Source: Candidatus Delongbacteria bacterium
GTDB taxonomy: Bacteria > CAIWAD01
DNA length: 64,000 bases
Direction: 5' to 3'
Assembly (NCBI GenBank): GCA_041675285.1
Contig: JBAYTZ010000015.1
Span: 1 to 64,000 of the forward strand
Both the position numbers and the translations under genes were made by a program. Under the pieces are notes generated by a model that did not search any database, was not told where the DNA came from, and saw only the letters and a list, made by a program, of their open reading frames with translations. How positions within the stretch are numbered: the first letter of the stretch is position 1; each line of letters begins with the position of its first letter. Below, in pieces: positions 40,273 to 50,508 of this stretch.

Positions 40273-42246
40273 TCAGTTGCCGAGACTCCAGGCCAGCTCC
40301 GTGGCGGAGCCGGCCGGGGAGACGCGGATGTAGCCCTGCATCTCCTGATGGAGCGCGGAGCAGAAGTCGGTGCAATAGAAGGGATAGACGCCGGCGGCCG
40401 TGGGCTCCCAGCGCAGGGTGCGGGTCTCGCCGGGCATGATCAGCAGCTCGGAGTTGTGGGCGCCCAGCACGGCGAAGCCGTGGGGCACGTCCCAGTCCTG
40501 CTCCAGGTTGGTCACGTGCCAGAGCACGGTGTCGCCCACCCGCACGCCCTCGATGTTGTCCGGCGCGAAGTGGCTGCGCGCGGAGGTCATGTAGACGTGG
40601 ACCTCGCGACCCTTGCGCTCCACGCGCGCGTCCTTCTCCGACTTGGTGGCCTGGGGGTGCGTGTTCTCCTCGATCTTGAAGAAGCGCACGCTCTTTTCCT
40701 TGAGCAGCTCGGCGGGGAGAGCCTGGGCGTAGTGCGGCTCGCCGATGGTCGGGAAATCGAGCAGCAGCTTCATCTTGTCGCCGCTGATGTCGATCAGCTG
40801 CGCCGACTGCGCCAGCTCCGGCCCGGTGGGCAGGTAGCGGTCCTTGGTGATCTTGTTGAGCGCGACGACGTACTTGCCCCAGGGCTTGGCGCTGTCCCCG
40901 CCCGGGATGCAAAGGTGGCCGATGGAGTAGTAGGTGGGGATGCGGTCCACCACATCCCAGCTGCCGATCTTCCACTTGACGATCTCGGAGCTGATGAAGG
41001 ACGAGGTGTAGGCGTAGCCCTGCCCGTCGAACTCGGTGTGCAGCGGGCCCAGGCCGGGATCCTTGACCTCGCCGGCGATGACCGCGTCGTACTTGAGCAC
41101 GGGGATGCCGTCGATCTCGCCGTCGAAGGCCTTGGACTCGATGGCGGCCAGCATCTTTTTGAAGGAGTGGACGGGGATGACGGTGGCCAGCTTGCCGCCC
41201 GCCACGATGTACTCGCCAGAGGGGTCCACGTCCACGCCGTGGGGCGACTTGGGCGTCGGCAGGTAATAGATCAACCCCGGGCAATCGGCGGGGTCCAGAA
41301 CCTTGACCGAGTTGTGTGTCACGCTGGCGGCGATGCGCGACTTCTCGTCCATCCGGTTGCTGACGTAGTTGGCCTTCAGCTCCCGCGCCTTGCCCTGGGC
41401 CACGTACTCCTCGGCCTTCTTCCAGTTCACGGCCGCCACGAAGTCCTTGTCGTTGCGCGAGGCGTTCACCTCCAGCAGCGAGCTGGCCTGCTCGCTGTTG
41501 TAGCACGTGAAGAAGGACCAGCCGTGGGACGGGCCCTTGCCGCTGTGTGACAAGTCGTAGTTGAACCCCGGCACGAGGATCTGGAAGGCCAGCGCCATGT
41601 GGCCGTTGGCGGGATCGACGCTGATGTAGCTGATGGTGCCCTTGAACTTCTCCGCGTAGCTCTTGATGGCCACGTCTTCCTGGGGAATGGGCACGCTGAA
41701 GCGCGTGGAGGCCACCACGTATTCGCTGTTGGGCGTGATGAAGGGCGAGCCGTGATTGCCGGCGGAATTGGGGATCTCGATGATCTCCGCCGTCTCGAAG
41801 GTGGTCAGGTCGATGCGGGCCACACGCGGCGTGTTGTTGCCGTTGATGAACAGCCAGCGGCCGTCGGGCACGCCGTCCGTCTGGGACAGCTCCGGATGGT
41901 GGCTGTCGTCCCAGGGCACGAAGCCGTGGGAGGTGTTGAACATGGCCAGGGTCTCCTCAGCGTAGCCCCAGCCCTTTTCCGGGTATTGCGAGAAGACCGC
42001 GATGTCCTTCAGGTGCCGCCCGGAGGGCAGGCCGTAGACGGTCAGGTTGCCGCTGAAGCCTCCGGAGCAGAACAGGTAGAACTCGTCGTGCGAACCCGGC
42101 GCGACATAGACCTTGGCCGCGGCGTCCGCGTCGCCCATCAGGTTGCGGTCGGACTTGCCGCAGGACTGGGACAGCAGGCCGGTCCCGCCCAGGGCCACCA
42201 GGGCGAGGGCCGTCAGCGCCCGCCGGCGGATCGAGGTGCGATTCAT
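40273..42246 (-). CDS. nosZ: nitrous oxide reductase NosZ (clade II, Sec-type)
   Basis: A 657-residue periplasmic enzyme that reduces N2O to N2. The seven-bladed propeller carries CuZ ligands such as the DDSHHPELSQTDG stretch. The C-terminal cupredoxin has the CuA motif CTDFCSALHQEM (Cys625, Cys629, His633, Met636). The signal peptide lacks a consensus twin-arginine SRRxFL and ends near LLSQSCG, so export is probably by Sec, typical of clade II. ATG at 42246; an out-of-frame ATG lies 4 bp before it. It is preceded by the cytochrome gene. Confidence 0.97.
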   Translation of the reverse strand: MNRTSIRRRALTALALVALGGTGLLSQSCGKSDRNLMGDADAAAKVYVAPGSHDEFYLFCSGGFSGNLTVYGLPSGRHLKDIAVFSQYPEKGWGYAEETLAMFNTSHGFVPWDDSHHPELSQTDGVPDGRWLFINGNNTPRVARIDLTTFETAEIIEIPNSAGNHGSPFITPNSEYVVASTRFSVPIPQEDVAIKSYAEKFKGTISYISVDPANGHMALAFQILVPGFNYDLSHSGKGPSHGWSFFTCYNSEQASSLLEVNASRNDKDFVAAVNWKKAEEYVAQGKARELKANYVSNRMDEKSRIAASVTHNSVKVLDPADCPGLIYYLPTPKSPHGVDVDPSGEYIVAGGKLATVIPVHSFKKMLAAIESKAFDGEIDGIPVLKYDAVIAGEVKDPGLGPLHTEFDGQGYAYTSSFISSEIVKWKIGSWDVVDRIPTYYSIGHLCIPGGDSAKPWGKYVVALNKITKDRYLPTGPELAQSAQLIDISGDKMKLLLDFPTIGEPHYAQALPAELLKEKSVRFFKIEENTHPQATKSEKDARVERKGREVHVYMTSARSHFAPDNIEGVRVGDTVLWHVTNLEQDWDVPHGFAVLGAHNSELLIMPGETRTLRWEPTAAGVYPFYCTDFCSALHQEMQGYIRVSPAGSATELAWSLGN

Positions 42247-42269
42247 CCATCCTCCCTTGTAAACGTGGC

Positions 42270-42758
42270 TCAGCGGCCGGCCGGGCTGGCGGTCCCGGTG
42301 CTGCCCGCTGAACGGATGTACTCCAACACGGCCCGGGCGTCGTCCGGACTGAGGTTCTGCTGGGCCATGGGGGCCAGATATTCGGCCAGCAGCTTCTTGG
42401 CCTCGGGATGGCGCTTCACCATCTCGTCCGGGTTGAGGATCATGTTGAGCACGTAGCGGGGCGTGCGCCGGCTGAGCACGTCGCCCAGGGCCGGGCCGAT
42501 GAAGCGCTCCCCGAGCTTGTGGCAGGAGAGGCACTTCTGCTCGAAGATGAGCTGGCCTTTGGCCGCCAGGGCGGGATCCAGGGCTCCCAGCTCCACGGGC
42601 GCCTTGACAGGCCCGATGCCGTTCTCCAGCTCGTCGCCGCTGAGGCCGCTGGGATCGGCTGTTGTTGTGGTGCCCGACTCGGCTGGGGGGTCGGAAGACG
42701 GACCGCAGCCCAGGGTCAGTGCCAGGCCGGCAGCCAGGATCAGCAGGCAAATGCGCAT
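42270..42758 (-). CDS. lipoprotein monohaem cytochrome c of the nos operon
   Basis: A 162-residue exported protein with a lipobox-like LALTLGC after the hydrophobic signal. One haem site CLSCH and a distal Met in LAPMAQQNLSP define a class I cytochrome c. It is the first gene of the nos operon, 23 bp ahead of nosZ, and probably passes electrons from the quinol pool to NosZ. ATG at 42758 follows GGAGAG; a GTG at 42770 would place the start inside a 12-bp palindrome. The linker after Cys is Ser/Thr/Pro-rich. Confidence 0.92.
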   Translation of the reverse strand: MRICLLILAAGLALTLGCGPSSDPPAESGTTTTADPSGLSGDELENGIGPVKAPVELGALDPALAAKGQLIFEQKCLSCHKLGERFIGPALGDVLSRRTPRYVLNMILNPDEMVKRHPEAKKLLAEYLAPMAQQNLSPDDARAVLEYIRSAGSTGTASPAGR

Positions 42759-42767
42759 GAGGCTCTC

Positions 42768-42829
42768 CACGAATTCGTGATATCAGGACATCGACGTCCT
42801 AATTAAACGGGAGCCGTGGAATAAATCAA
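42768..42829 (-). promoter_or_regulatory. putative promoter and palindromic operators of the nos operon
   Basis: On the minus strand TTGATT (42824-42829) and TTTAAT (42802-42807) are 16 bp apart, a possible sigma-70-type promoter. Downstream are two palindromes: AGGACATCGACGTCCT (42785-42800, imperfect) and the perfect CACGAATTCGTG (42768-42779). They could be operators for a nitrogen-oxide- or redox-responsive regulator. No FNR/NNR box (TTGAT-N4-ATCAA) is complete. Confidence 0.4.
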
Positions 42830-42944
42830 TACCCACAGGTAGTAGTTAGAAAATCGCCCGCTTCCGCGGGGGATTCGAACCTGGGTGGACGTGTGGGCCC
42901 TGTTCGGAGATCCTACATTGGCACCCAGAAAATCCGGGGCCGGC

Positions 42945-44312
42945 ATGTCGTTCATCAGCCTCAATCCATTCACCGGCCGGGAGCTGTTCCGCTGGCCCCG
43001 GCTCGAGGCCGGGGAGTTGGAGGCGCAGCTCGCCCGCAGCGCCGCGGCCCAACCGGAATGGGCGGCGCGTCCCCTGATGGAGCGGCTGGAGATCCTGGAG
43101 CGGGCCGGGGATCTGCTGGAGGAGCGGGCCCGGCCGCTGGCCGTGCGGATGGCCGAAGAGATGGGCAAGCCGCTGAGCCAGGGCCTGGCCGAGGCGCGCA
43201 AATGCGCCACAGTTTGCCGCTGGCTGGCCGGGCACGCGGCGCGCGTGCTGGCGGACCGGGTGGTGGCCACCGAGGCCCGGCGCAGTTTTGTCTGCCAACA
43301 ACCGCTGGGGCTGGTGCTGGCGATCATGCCCTGGAACTTCCCGCTCTGGCAGGTGGTGCGGGCCGCGCTGCCGGCGCTGGCGGCGGGGAACGGCGTGCTG
43401 CTGAAACACGCGCCCACGACCCAGGGCTGTGCGGAGGACCTGTGCGCGCTGCTGCGCGAAGCCGGGCTGCCGGCGGACCTGCTGCCCAATCTGCGGCTGG
43501 AGCCGGAGGCCGTGGCCGAGCTGATCGGCGATCCGCGCGTGGCCGCCGTGACCCTGACCGGTTCCACCCAGGCCGGCCGGCGCGTGGCCGAATTGGCGGG
43601 CCGGCACCTGAAGAAGTGCGTGCTGGAGCTGGGTGGCAGCGATCCGGGCGTGGTCCTGTTGGATGCCGACCTGGAGCTGGCGGCTGCGACGCTGGTGGCC
43701 AGCCGGATGATCAACAACGGCCAGAGCTGCATCGCCAGCAAGCGCTTCATCGCCCCGCTGGCCCTGCGCCGGGACTTCGAGCCGCTGGTGCTGGAGAAGA
43801 TGCGTGCGCACGCGCTGGGCGACCCGCTGGACGAGGAGTGCCGGCTGGGACCGCTGGCCCGCGCCGATCTGCGGACGGGGCTGGACGACCAGGTGCGGCG
43901 CAGCGTGGCGGCGGGGGCGCGCCTGCTCTGCGGCGGCACGATCCCGGCAGGGCCGGGCCACGGCTATCCGGCCAGCGTGCTGACGGACGTCGCGCCGGGC
44001 CAGCCGGCCTTCGACGAGGAGCTGTTCGGTCCGGTGGCCGCGCTCGGCTGGGCGCATGACGAGACCGAGGCCCTGGCCTGGGCGGCGCGCAGCCGCTATG
44101 GCCTGGGCGCTTCCGTGTTCACGCGCGACCTGGAACGCGGCGAGGCGCTGGCCCGCGCGGCGCTGCCCGCCGGGGCCGTCTTCGTCAACGCGCTGGTGCG
44201 CTCCGATCCGCGCCTGCCCTTTGGCGGCATCCGCGATTCGGGCTTCGGCCGGGAATTGGCAGACGAGGGTCTGCGCGAATTCGTCAACTGCAAATCGATC
44301 TATATCGCCTGA
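42945..44312 (+). CDS. NAD(P)-dependent aldehyde dehydrogenase, succinate-semialdehyde type
   Basis: A 455-residue enzyme of the aldehyde dehydrogenase superfamily. Typical points are MPWNFPLWQVVRAALPALAA, LTGSTQAGRRVAELAG, the catalytic Glu in LELGGSDP and the catalytic Cys in NNGQSCIASKRFI. The sequence fits the succinate-semialdehyde dehydrogenase (YneI/Sad-like) group, so conversion of succinate semialdehyde to succinate is likely but not certain. ATG 42945 is the natural start; a GTG at 42885 would add 20 residues with no homology. It is divergent from the nos operon. Confidence 0.9.
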   Translation: MSFISLNPFTGRELFRWPRLEAGELEAQLARSAAAQPEWAARPLMERLEILERAGDLLEERARPLAVRMAEEMGKPLSQGLAEARKCATVCRWLAGHAARVLADRVVATEARRSFVCQQPLGLVLAIMPWNFPLWQVVRAALPALAAGNGVLLKHAPTTQGCAEDLCALLREAGLPADLLPNLRLEPEAVAELIGDPRVAAVTLTGSTQAGRRVAELAGRHLKKCVLELGGSDPGVVLLDADLELAAATLVASRMINNGQSCIASKRFIAPLALRRDFEPLVLEKMRAHALGDPLDEECRLGPLARADLRTGLDDQVRRSVAAGARLLCGGTIPAGPGHGYPASVLTDVAPGQPAFDEELFGPVAALGWAHDETEALAWAARSRYGLGASVFTRDLERGEALARAALPAGAVFVNALVRSDPRLPFGGIRDSGFGRELADEGLREFVNCKSIYIA

Positions 44313-44326
44313 CCGGGAGGAACCCC

Positions 44327-45067
44327 ATGCACAAACTGGTGCTGCTGCGCCACGGGCAAAGCGCCTGGAACCTGGAAAACCGCTTCACGGGCTGGACGGA
44401 CATGGACCTCTCCCCCGAGGGGATCCGCGAGGCCACCGCGGCGGGACAACTGTTGAAAGAGGAGGGCTTCGTCTTCGACCAGGCCTGGACCTCCGTGCTC
44501 AAGCGCGCCATCCGCACGCTCTGGATCACGCTGGACGGGATGGATCAGATGTGGATTCCCGTCACACGCAGCTGGCGCCTGAACGAGCGCCACTACGGCG
44601 CGCTGCAGGGCCTGGACAAGAAGGAGACGGTGGAACGGCACGGAAAGGAGCAGGTGCAGATCTGGCGCCGTTCCTTCGACACGCCGCCGCCGCCGCTGGA
44701 GTTGGATGATCCGCGCCATCCGCGCTTCGACCCGCGCTACGCGGGCGTGCCCGCCGCCGAGCTGCCCGCTTGCGAGTCCCTCAAGGACACGATCCAGCGC
44801 TTCCTGCCGCTCTGGAACGGCCAGATCGCGCCGGCCATCCGCTCGGGCCAGCGCGTGCTCATCGCCGCGCACGGCAACAGCCTGCGCGCGCTGGTCAAGC
44901 ACCTGGACGGGATCAGCGACGAGGCGATCACCGGGTTGAACATCCCCACGGCCATTCCCCTGCTCTACGAACTGGACGACGACCTGCGGCCGCTTTCGAG
45001 CCGCTACCTGGGCGACGCCGAGGCCGCCCGCAAGGCGGCGGAGGCCGTGGCCAAGCAGACCGGATGA
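44327..45067 (+). CDS. gpmA: 2,3-bisphosphoglycerate-dependent phosphoglycerate mutase
   Basis: A 246-residue glycolytic enzyme that interconverts 3- and 2-phosphoglycerate. The active-site His9 is in LLRHGQSAWN; FTGWTDMDLSPEG, WRLNERHYGALQGLDK and the second catalytic His in IAAHGNSLRALVKHL are all standard. It starts 14 bp after the aldehyde dehydrogenase gene with GGAGGAACC upstream. Its TGA overlaps the ATG of a very large regulator gene, an unusual pairing for a central glycolytic gene. Confidence 0.96.
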   Translation: MHKLVLLRHGQSAWNLENRFTGWTDMDLSPEGIREATAAGQLLKEEGFVFDQAWTSVLKRAIRTLWITLDGMDQMWIPVTRSWRLNERHYGALQGLDKKETVERHGKEQVQIWRRSFDTPPPPLELDDPRHPRFDPRYAGVPAAELPACESLKDTIQRFLPLWNGQIAPAIRSGQRVLIAAHGNSLRALVKHLDGISDEAITGLNIPTAIPLLYELDDDLRPLSSRYLGDAEAARKAAEAVAKQTG

Positions 45068-48000
45068 GACCAGCCGTCGTCCTGCCCGGACGCGGCCGAC
45101 TGCTGGAGCGGCTCCTGCGTCACGTCGAGGATCCCGCGGCACGCCTGATCGCGCTGACGGGACCGGCCGGCGTGGGCAAGAGCCGCGTGCTGGAGGCGCT
45201 GGAGGAAAGCCTGTCCCCGGGCATCCTGGTGCTGAGCCACGTCTGCCAGTGCCGGGACGGGGCCGCGGGCGGCGCCCTGGGCGGTCTGCTGGAGCGGCTG
45301 GGCCGCCAACTCACGCCCTCCGGCCTGCTGGCCCTCTACGAAGAGCCCGGCTTGCGCCGGCTGTTCGCACTCAGCCCCGCGCTGCTGGGCCGGCTGGAGG
45401 CGCGCCAGGAGCCCGGCCAGTTCCAGTTCATGCCCGTGCTGGAGAGCCTGGTCACGCTGCTGGGCCGCCTCTCCCAGGATCGGCCGCTGCTGCTGATCCT
45501 GGACGACCTGCAATTCGTCGACGAGACCAGCCGCAGCCTGCTGGAGGGCCTGCTGGCGCATCCCGCGCTGGACGAACTGGGCGTGACCCTGCTCATCGCC
45601 TGCCGCGAGCTGGACGCGCTGCCCTTCGCGGCGGAGTGGCGCCGCCTGTTGGGTGAGGTGCCCGGCTTGTTGAGCGTGGAGGTGGGCCCGCTGGATCCGG
45701 AAGGTCTGCGTGAGCTGGTGGCCGGCGAGCTGGACCCCGAGGCGCCTCGGAGCCTGGAGCCGCTGCTGGAGCGGCTGCTGGCCGAATCAGGCGGACTGCC
45801 CTTCCTGGCCGTGCTGTTGCTGCGCCACGCGCGCCGCGGCGGCCTGGTGCGCGCCACGCTGGAGGGCTGGCGCTGCGGGGCGCCGGACGAGCTGTCCCGA
45901 CTCCTGCGCGGCGGCCTGGTGGACGAATTGCTGGCGCCCCTGCTGGAGCGCCAGCCGGCGGCGCGCTTTCTGTTGACCTGGCTGCGCGCGGTGGGCTTGC
46001 CGGCCAGCCTGGAGCCGTTGCGGCGCGCGGCGCCCGGGCGCGATGGGATCTGGGAACCGCTGGCGGAGGAGCTGCAGCGCCAGGGCGTGCTGCGCCATCT
46101 GCCGGACGAGGCGGATCCCGACCGCTGGGAGTTCGCCCACTCCCTCTGGAACGAATTGGCCGGCGAGTGGCTGGAACCCGCCGAGCGCCGGGACTTCCTG
46201 CTCCAGGTGGCGGCCGGCCTGGACGAATCCGACCGCGACCAGCGCGTGCTGCGGGCCGGGCTGCTGGGGCGCGTCGCCCGGGAATCAGCCGACCTGCCCG
46301 CCCGGGAAGAGGCCGTTGTCCAGCTGCGCGGCCTGCTCTCCGATCTGGCCGAGGACGACGCCAACCTGGAACTGCAGCTGCGCCTGGCCGGCGACCTGCG
46401 CGACCTGGCCGTATCACGCGGGGACTATTCGCTGGCCGTCCGCACGGGCGTGCTGGCCAGTCTCTCCATCAACGCGGTCGCCGCGCTGGCCGAGTGGCTG
46501 GAGCAGGCGGACTTCGAGCGGCTGGACGCCGCGACGCGCCTGCTGGTCCTGCAGCACATGCCGCGGCACTCGCTGATCCTCAACCGTCCCGGGGACCTGC
46601 TGCCCTGGGTGGAGCGCATGGAGGCCCGCGGCGACCTGAGCGAGCCCGAGCGCGCCGCCCTGCTGCTGACGCGCCTGCAGCGGCGCTACTCCAACTCCGA
46701 CTGGGAGGACGCCGCGCCGGAGTTCCAGCGCCTGGCGGGCCTGGACCTATTGCCCGAACAGGCGGCCTGGGCGGACGTGCTGCGCTGTCTGGCCGCGCCC
46801 GCCGGCGGGCTCGACGCCCGCGAACGGTTCCAGGCGCTGGAGAACCTGCTGCGGGAGAAGTCCGGTCTGCTCAGCGCCGCGCAGCAGCTGAGCGTCTTCT
46901 TCGAGCTGCACAACCTGGCCCACCTGTTCGCCGGCCAACCCCTGCTCAAGCCCTGGCAGGAGCCGATGGTGGAACAGGCCCGCCGGATGGCGAGCGTCTC
47001 CGTGGCCCGCCAGCGCGACTACCTGGCCCGCGTGCTGGCGCTGGTCGGACGCCACGACGAAGCCGAGCGCATGCTGCGCGAGAACCTGGCCTCCTTCCTG
47101 CGCCGCCGCTGCTGGACGCCCGCCGCCGAGGCCGCGCTCTTCCTGCTCAACCTGCTGAAGCGCCAGCGCCGGCTGGACGAGTCCGCCCGGCTGGTGGAAG
47201 AGCTGGGCACCCTGCTGGAACAGCCGGCCACCACCTACACCCAGCGGGCCGTGGTGCTCACCGCCCTGGGCATCGAGTGGCGCCTGCTGCGCACGGAGGT
47301 GGCCGCGCGCCTGCTGGAGCGCGCCGAATCCTTCATGGCCGATGAGCGCGCCCCGGAGCTGAACCTGGCCCTGGGCTACAGCCGGGCCCACGTGCGCGTC
47401 CAGCAGGCGGAGACCGGCGGCGACTGGGCCGTGGCCGCCGCGGCCTGCGAGGCCATGGTGGAGCAGTATCGCGGGCTGGGTCGCGGGGACGTGGAGATGC
47501 TGATCTTCTGCCTCATGCGCGACCGGGCCCTTGCGCACCTGCACGGTCCCGATCCCGCGCGCCGGGCGGCGGACTACCTGCCCGCCGTGGCCGCCGCCCG
47601 AGAACGCCGCGAATACGATCTGGTGCGCTTCCAGGTCCTGATCGGTGAACTGGCCCTGGTGACGGGCGAGGACGCCGTGGCGGACGCCGTGGCCGAGGGG
47701 CTGGCGGACGTGGAACAGGACGCGGCCCAGGCCGCCGCCTTCCGCGTGGCCCTGGCCTGCCGGCGCGGCGACTCCCACGCGGCGTCCGCCGCGCTGCTGG
47801 AAACCTGCTGCCAGCTCTCCACCCAGCCGGGCAGCCAGCTGGTCCTGCACCTGCTGGGGCGCTGGCCCGGGCTGACGGCCTGGCCGCCCCCCCGCCCCTG
47901 TCCGCCCCGGCTGGCCTGCCTGTGGGCCTGGGCCCTGGCGAACCTGGCCCAGGACGGCCGGCCCTTCCGGCTGCCCGGGCTGGAGGTGGCGGAGTCCGAG

Positions 48001-48759
48001 CGCTGCGCCTTCGTCCGGCACACCCTGGCCGAGTTGCGCGAACCTCGCCGCGACGAGTCGCCGGCTGAGCGCGCGCGGCTGGAGCGCGAGCTGGAGCGCC
48101 TCGAGACCTGGCTGTCCGACCAGGAGGAGCGCGCGCCGGGCCGCGGCCTGCGCCTGCAGGTGCTGGGCCCCGTGCGCCTGCTGCTGGACGGCCGCGAGCT
48201 GGATCCGGCCACCCTGAAGACCCGGGTGGGCGTGGAACTGCTGGCCCTGTTGGCCATCCGGGCCTGGCAGGGGCGGGAGCGCCTCGGGCGCGACGAGATC
48301 CTGGACGCCCTGACCCTGGAGGGCCGGCCGCTGCTCAGCGAGTCCAGCCTGCGGGTGGTGATCAGCCGGCTGCGCAAGGCCCTGCTGCCCCAGAGTCCCG
48401 AGGCCATCCGCTTCCAGGAGCGCCAGGGCTACGCGGTGGCGGAGGATCTGGGCCTGTCCGTGGACGCGCTGGACTTCGAGCGGGCCTGGACACGCGCCCA
48501 GGACGCCCAGCGCAAGGGGCGCGCGCCGGAAGTGGAACGGCACCTGGACGACTGCCTGGGCCTGTACCGCGGCTCCTTCCTGCCCGGCGGCGCGGCCTGG
48601 ACCGAGCCCCTGCGCGGCCACTTCGAGCGCCGCTTCATGGATGCGGCCCGTCAGCGGCTGAAGCTGTTGGAGGGGCAGGACGAGCTGCGCGGCGAGTTCC
48701 TGGCCCGGCTCAAGGCGCGGCTGCCCGTCCTGGCGGAATACCTGGCCGTGGAGGCCTGA
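45064..48759 (+). CDS. AAA-ATPase / SARP-type winged-helix-BTAD regulator
   Basis: A 1231-residue cytoplasmic protein. An N-terminal AAA ATPase module has Walker A GPAGVGKS (33-40) and Walker B LLLILDDLQFVDE. A long helical, TPR-like middle (about 400-1000) follows, then near the C terminus an OmpR-like winged helix (LQVLGPVRLLLDGRELDPAT, then LSESSLRVVISRLRKALLP) and a BTAD domain (GLYRGSFLPGG). The parts are those of SARP and MalT-type signal-transduction ATPases, but with the DNA-binding domain at the C-terminal end. The ATGA overlap with gpmA suggests co-translation. The inducer is unknown. Confidence 0.87.
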   Translation: MRPAVVLPGRGRLLERLLRHVEDPAARLIALTGPAGVGKSRVLEALEESLSPGILVLSHVCQCRDGAAGGALGGLLERLGRQLTPSGLLALYEEPGLRRLFALSPALLGRLEARQEPGQFQFMPVLESLVTLLGRLSQDRPLLLILDDLQFVDETSRSLLEGLLAHPALDELGVTLLIACRELDALPFAAEWRRLLGEVPGLLSVEVGPLDPEGLRELVAGELDPEAPRSLEPLLERLLAESGGLPFLAVLLLRHARRGGLVRATLEGWRCGAPDELSRLLRGGLVDELLAPLLERQPAARFLLTWLRAVGLPASLEPLRRAAPGRDGIWEPLAEELQRQGVLRHLPDEADPDRWEFAHSLWNELAGEWLEPAERRDFLLQVAAGLDESDRDQRVLRAGLLGRVARESADLPAREEAVVQLRGLLSDLAEDDANLELQLRLAGDLRDLAVSRGDYSLAVRTGVLASLSINAVAALAEWLEQADFERLDAATRLLVLQHMPRHSLILNRPGDLLPWVERMEARGDLSEPERAALLLTRLQRRYSNSDWEDAAPEFQRLAGLDLLPEQAAWADVLRCLAAPAGGLDARERFQALENLLREKSGLLSAAQQLSVFFELHNLAHLFAGQPLLKPWQEPMVEQARRMASVSVARQRDYLARVLALVGRHDEAERMLRENLASFLRRRCWTPAAEAALFLLNLLKRQRRLDESARLVEELGTLLEQPATTYTQRAVVLTALGIEWRLLRTEVAARLLERAESFMADERAPELNLALGYSRAHVRVQQAETGGDWAVAAAACEAMVEQYRGLGRGDVEMLIFCLMRDRALAHLHGPDPARRAADYLPAVAAARERREYDLVRFQVLIGELALVTGEDAVADAVAEGLADVEQDAAQAAAFRVALACRRGDSHAASAALLETCCQLSTQPGSQLVLHLLGRWPGLTAWPPPRPCPPRLACLWAWALANLAQDGRPFRLPGLEVAESERCAFVRHTLAELREPRRDESPAERARLERELERLETWLSDQEERAPGRGLRLQVLGPVRLLLDGRELDPATLKTRVGVELLALLAIRAWQGRERLGRDEILDALTLEGRPLLSESSLRVVISRLRKALLPQSPEAIRFQERQGYAVAEDLGLSVDALDFERAWTRAQDAQRKGRAPEVERHLDDCLGLYRGSFLPGGAAWTEPLRGHFERRFMDAARQRLKLLEGQDELRGEFLARLKARLPVLAEYLAVEA

Positions 48760-48915
48760 GGCGGCGAGCGGCCCTTTCCCTGCCCGCCGATCCCGATCTT
48801 CCAGCGCACAGCGACGATCCCGATCCGGACCCACGCAGCCCCTGGCCGGGGCCGAGCCGCGCGCTGCGCCGGCCCGGGGACGACTTATGAACGGCGAGCA
48901 AGGAGAGCGGCAGCC

Positions 48916-49490
48916 ATGGCGTTGGAGATCAAACAGGCGGACTTCCTGGTCAGCGTGGCCAACGCGAACCACCTTCCCGAGCCGCCCTGGCCCGAGATCG
49001 TCTTCGCCGGGCGCAGCAACGTGGGCAAGTCCAGCCTGATCAACATGCTGCTGGGGCGCAAGGCCCTGGCCAAGGTGAGCGCCGCTCCGGGCAAGACCCG
49101 GCTGGTCAACTACTTCCTGGTCAACGAGACCCTCTACTTCGTGGATCTGCCGGGCTACGGCTACGCCAAGACCAGCCAGGTCCTGCGCCAGGACTGGGCC
49201 AAGCTCATCGACGAGTACATCCGCACCCCGCGCTCGCGCATCGTGGTGCAGCTGCTGGACATCCGCCACCGGCCGGCCAAGCAGGACCTGGAGAGCCTGG
49301 AGTGGCTCTGCCACAACATGGTGCCCGTGGTGGTGGTGCTGACCAAGGGCGACAAACTGGGTCGCCAGGCCCAGTACGCGGCCTTGCAGGCGCTCAAGGA
49401 GCAGCTGAAATCCCTGCCGATTCTCCAGATTCTGACCAGTTCCGCGCGCTCCAAGAGCGGGCGCGACGATCTGCTTGGATTTCTGGGGGC

Positions 49491-49518
<28 letters not shown>
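48916..49518 (+). CDS. engB: ribosome biogenesis GTP-binding protein EngB/YsxC/YihA
   Basis: A 200-residue TRAFAC GTPase needed for 50S ribosome assembly. G1 GRSNVGKSSLIN, G2 with APGKTRLVNYF, G3 DLPGYGYAK, G4 LTKGDKL and G5 TSSARSKSG are all present. The ATG follows AAGGAG. The moxR-like gene begins within its last 28 bp, so the housekeeping gene and the envelope cluster are linked. The 156 bp upstream contain no recognised feature. Confidence 0.95.
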
Positions 49519-50507
<989 letters not shown>

Positions 50508-50508
50508 G

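Noticed and set aside
42863..42890. tRNA-like string ggggattcgaacctgggtgg
   Set aside because: The flanking stems (CCAGG and CCCCC on the minus strand) are not complementary and no full tRNA can be folded. It may be a remnant only.
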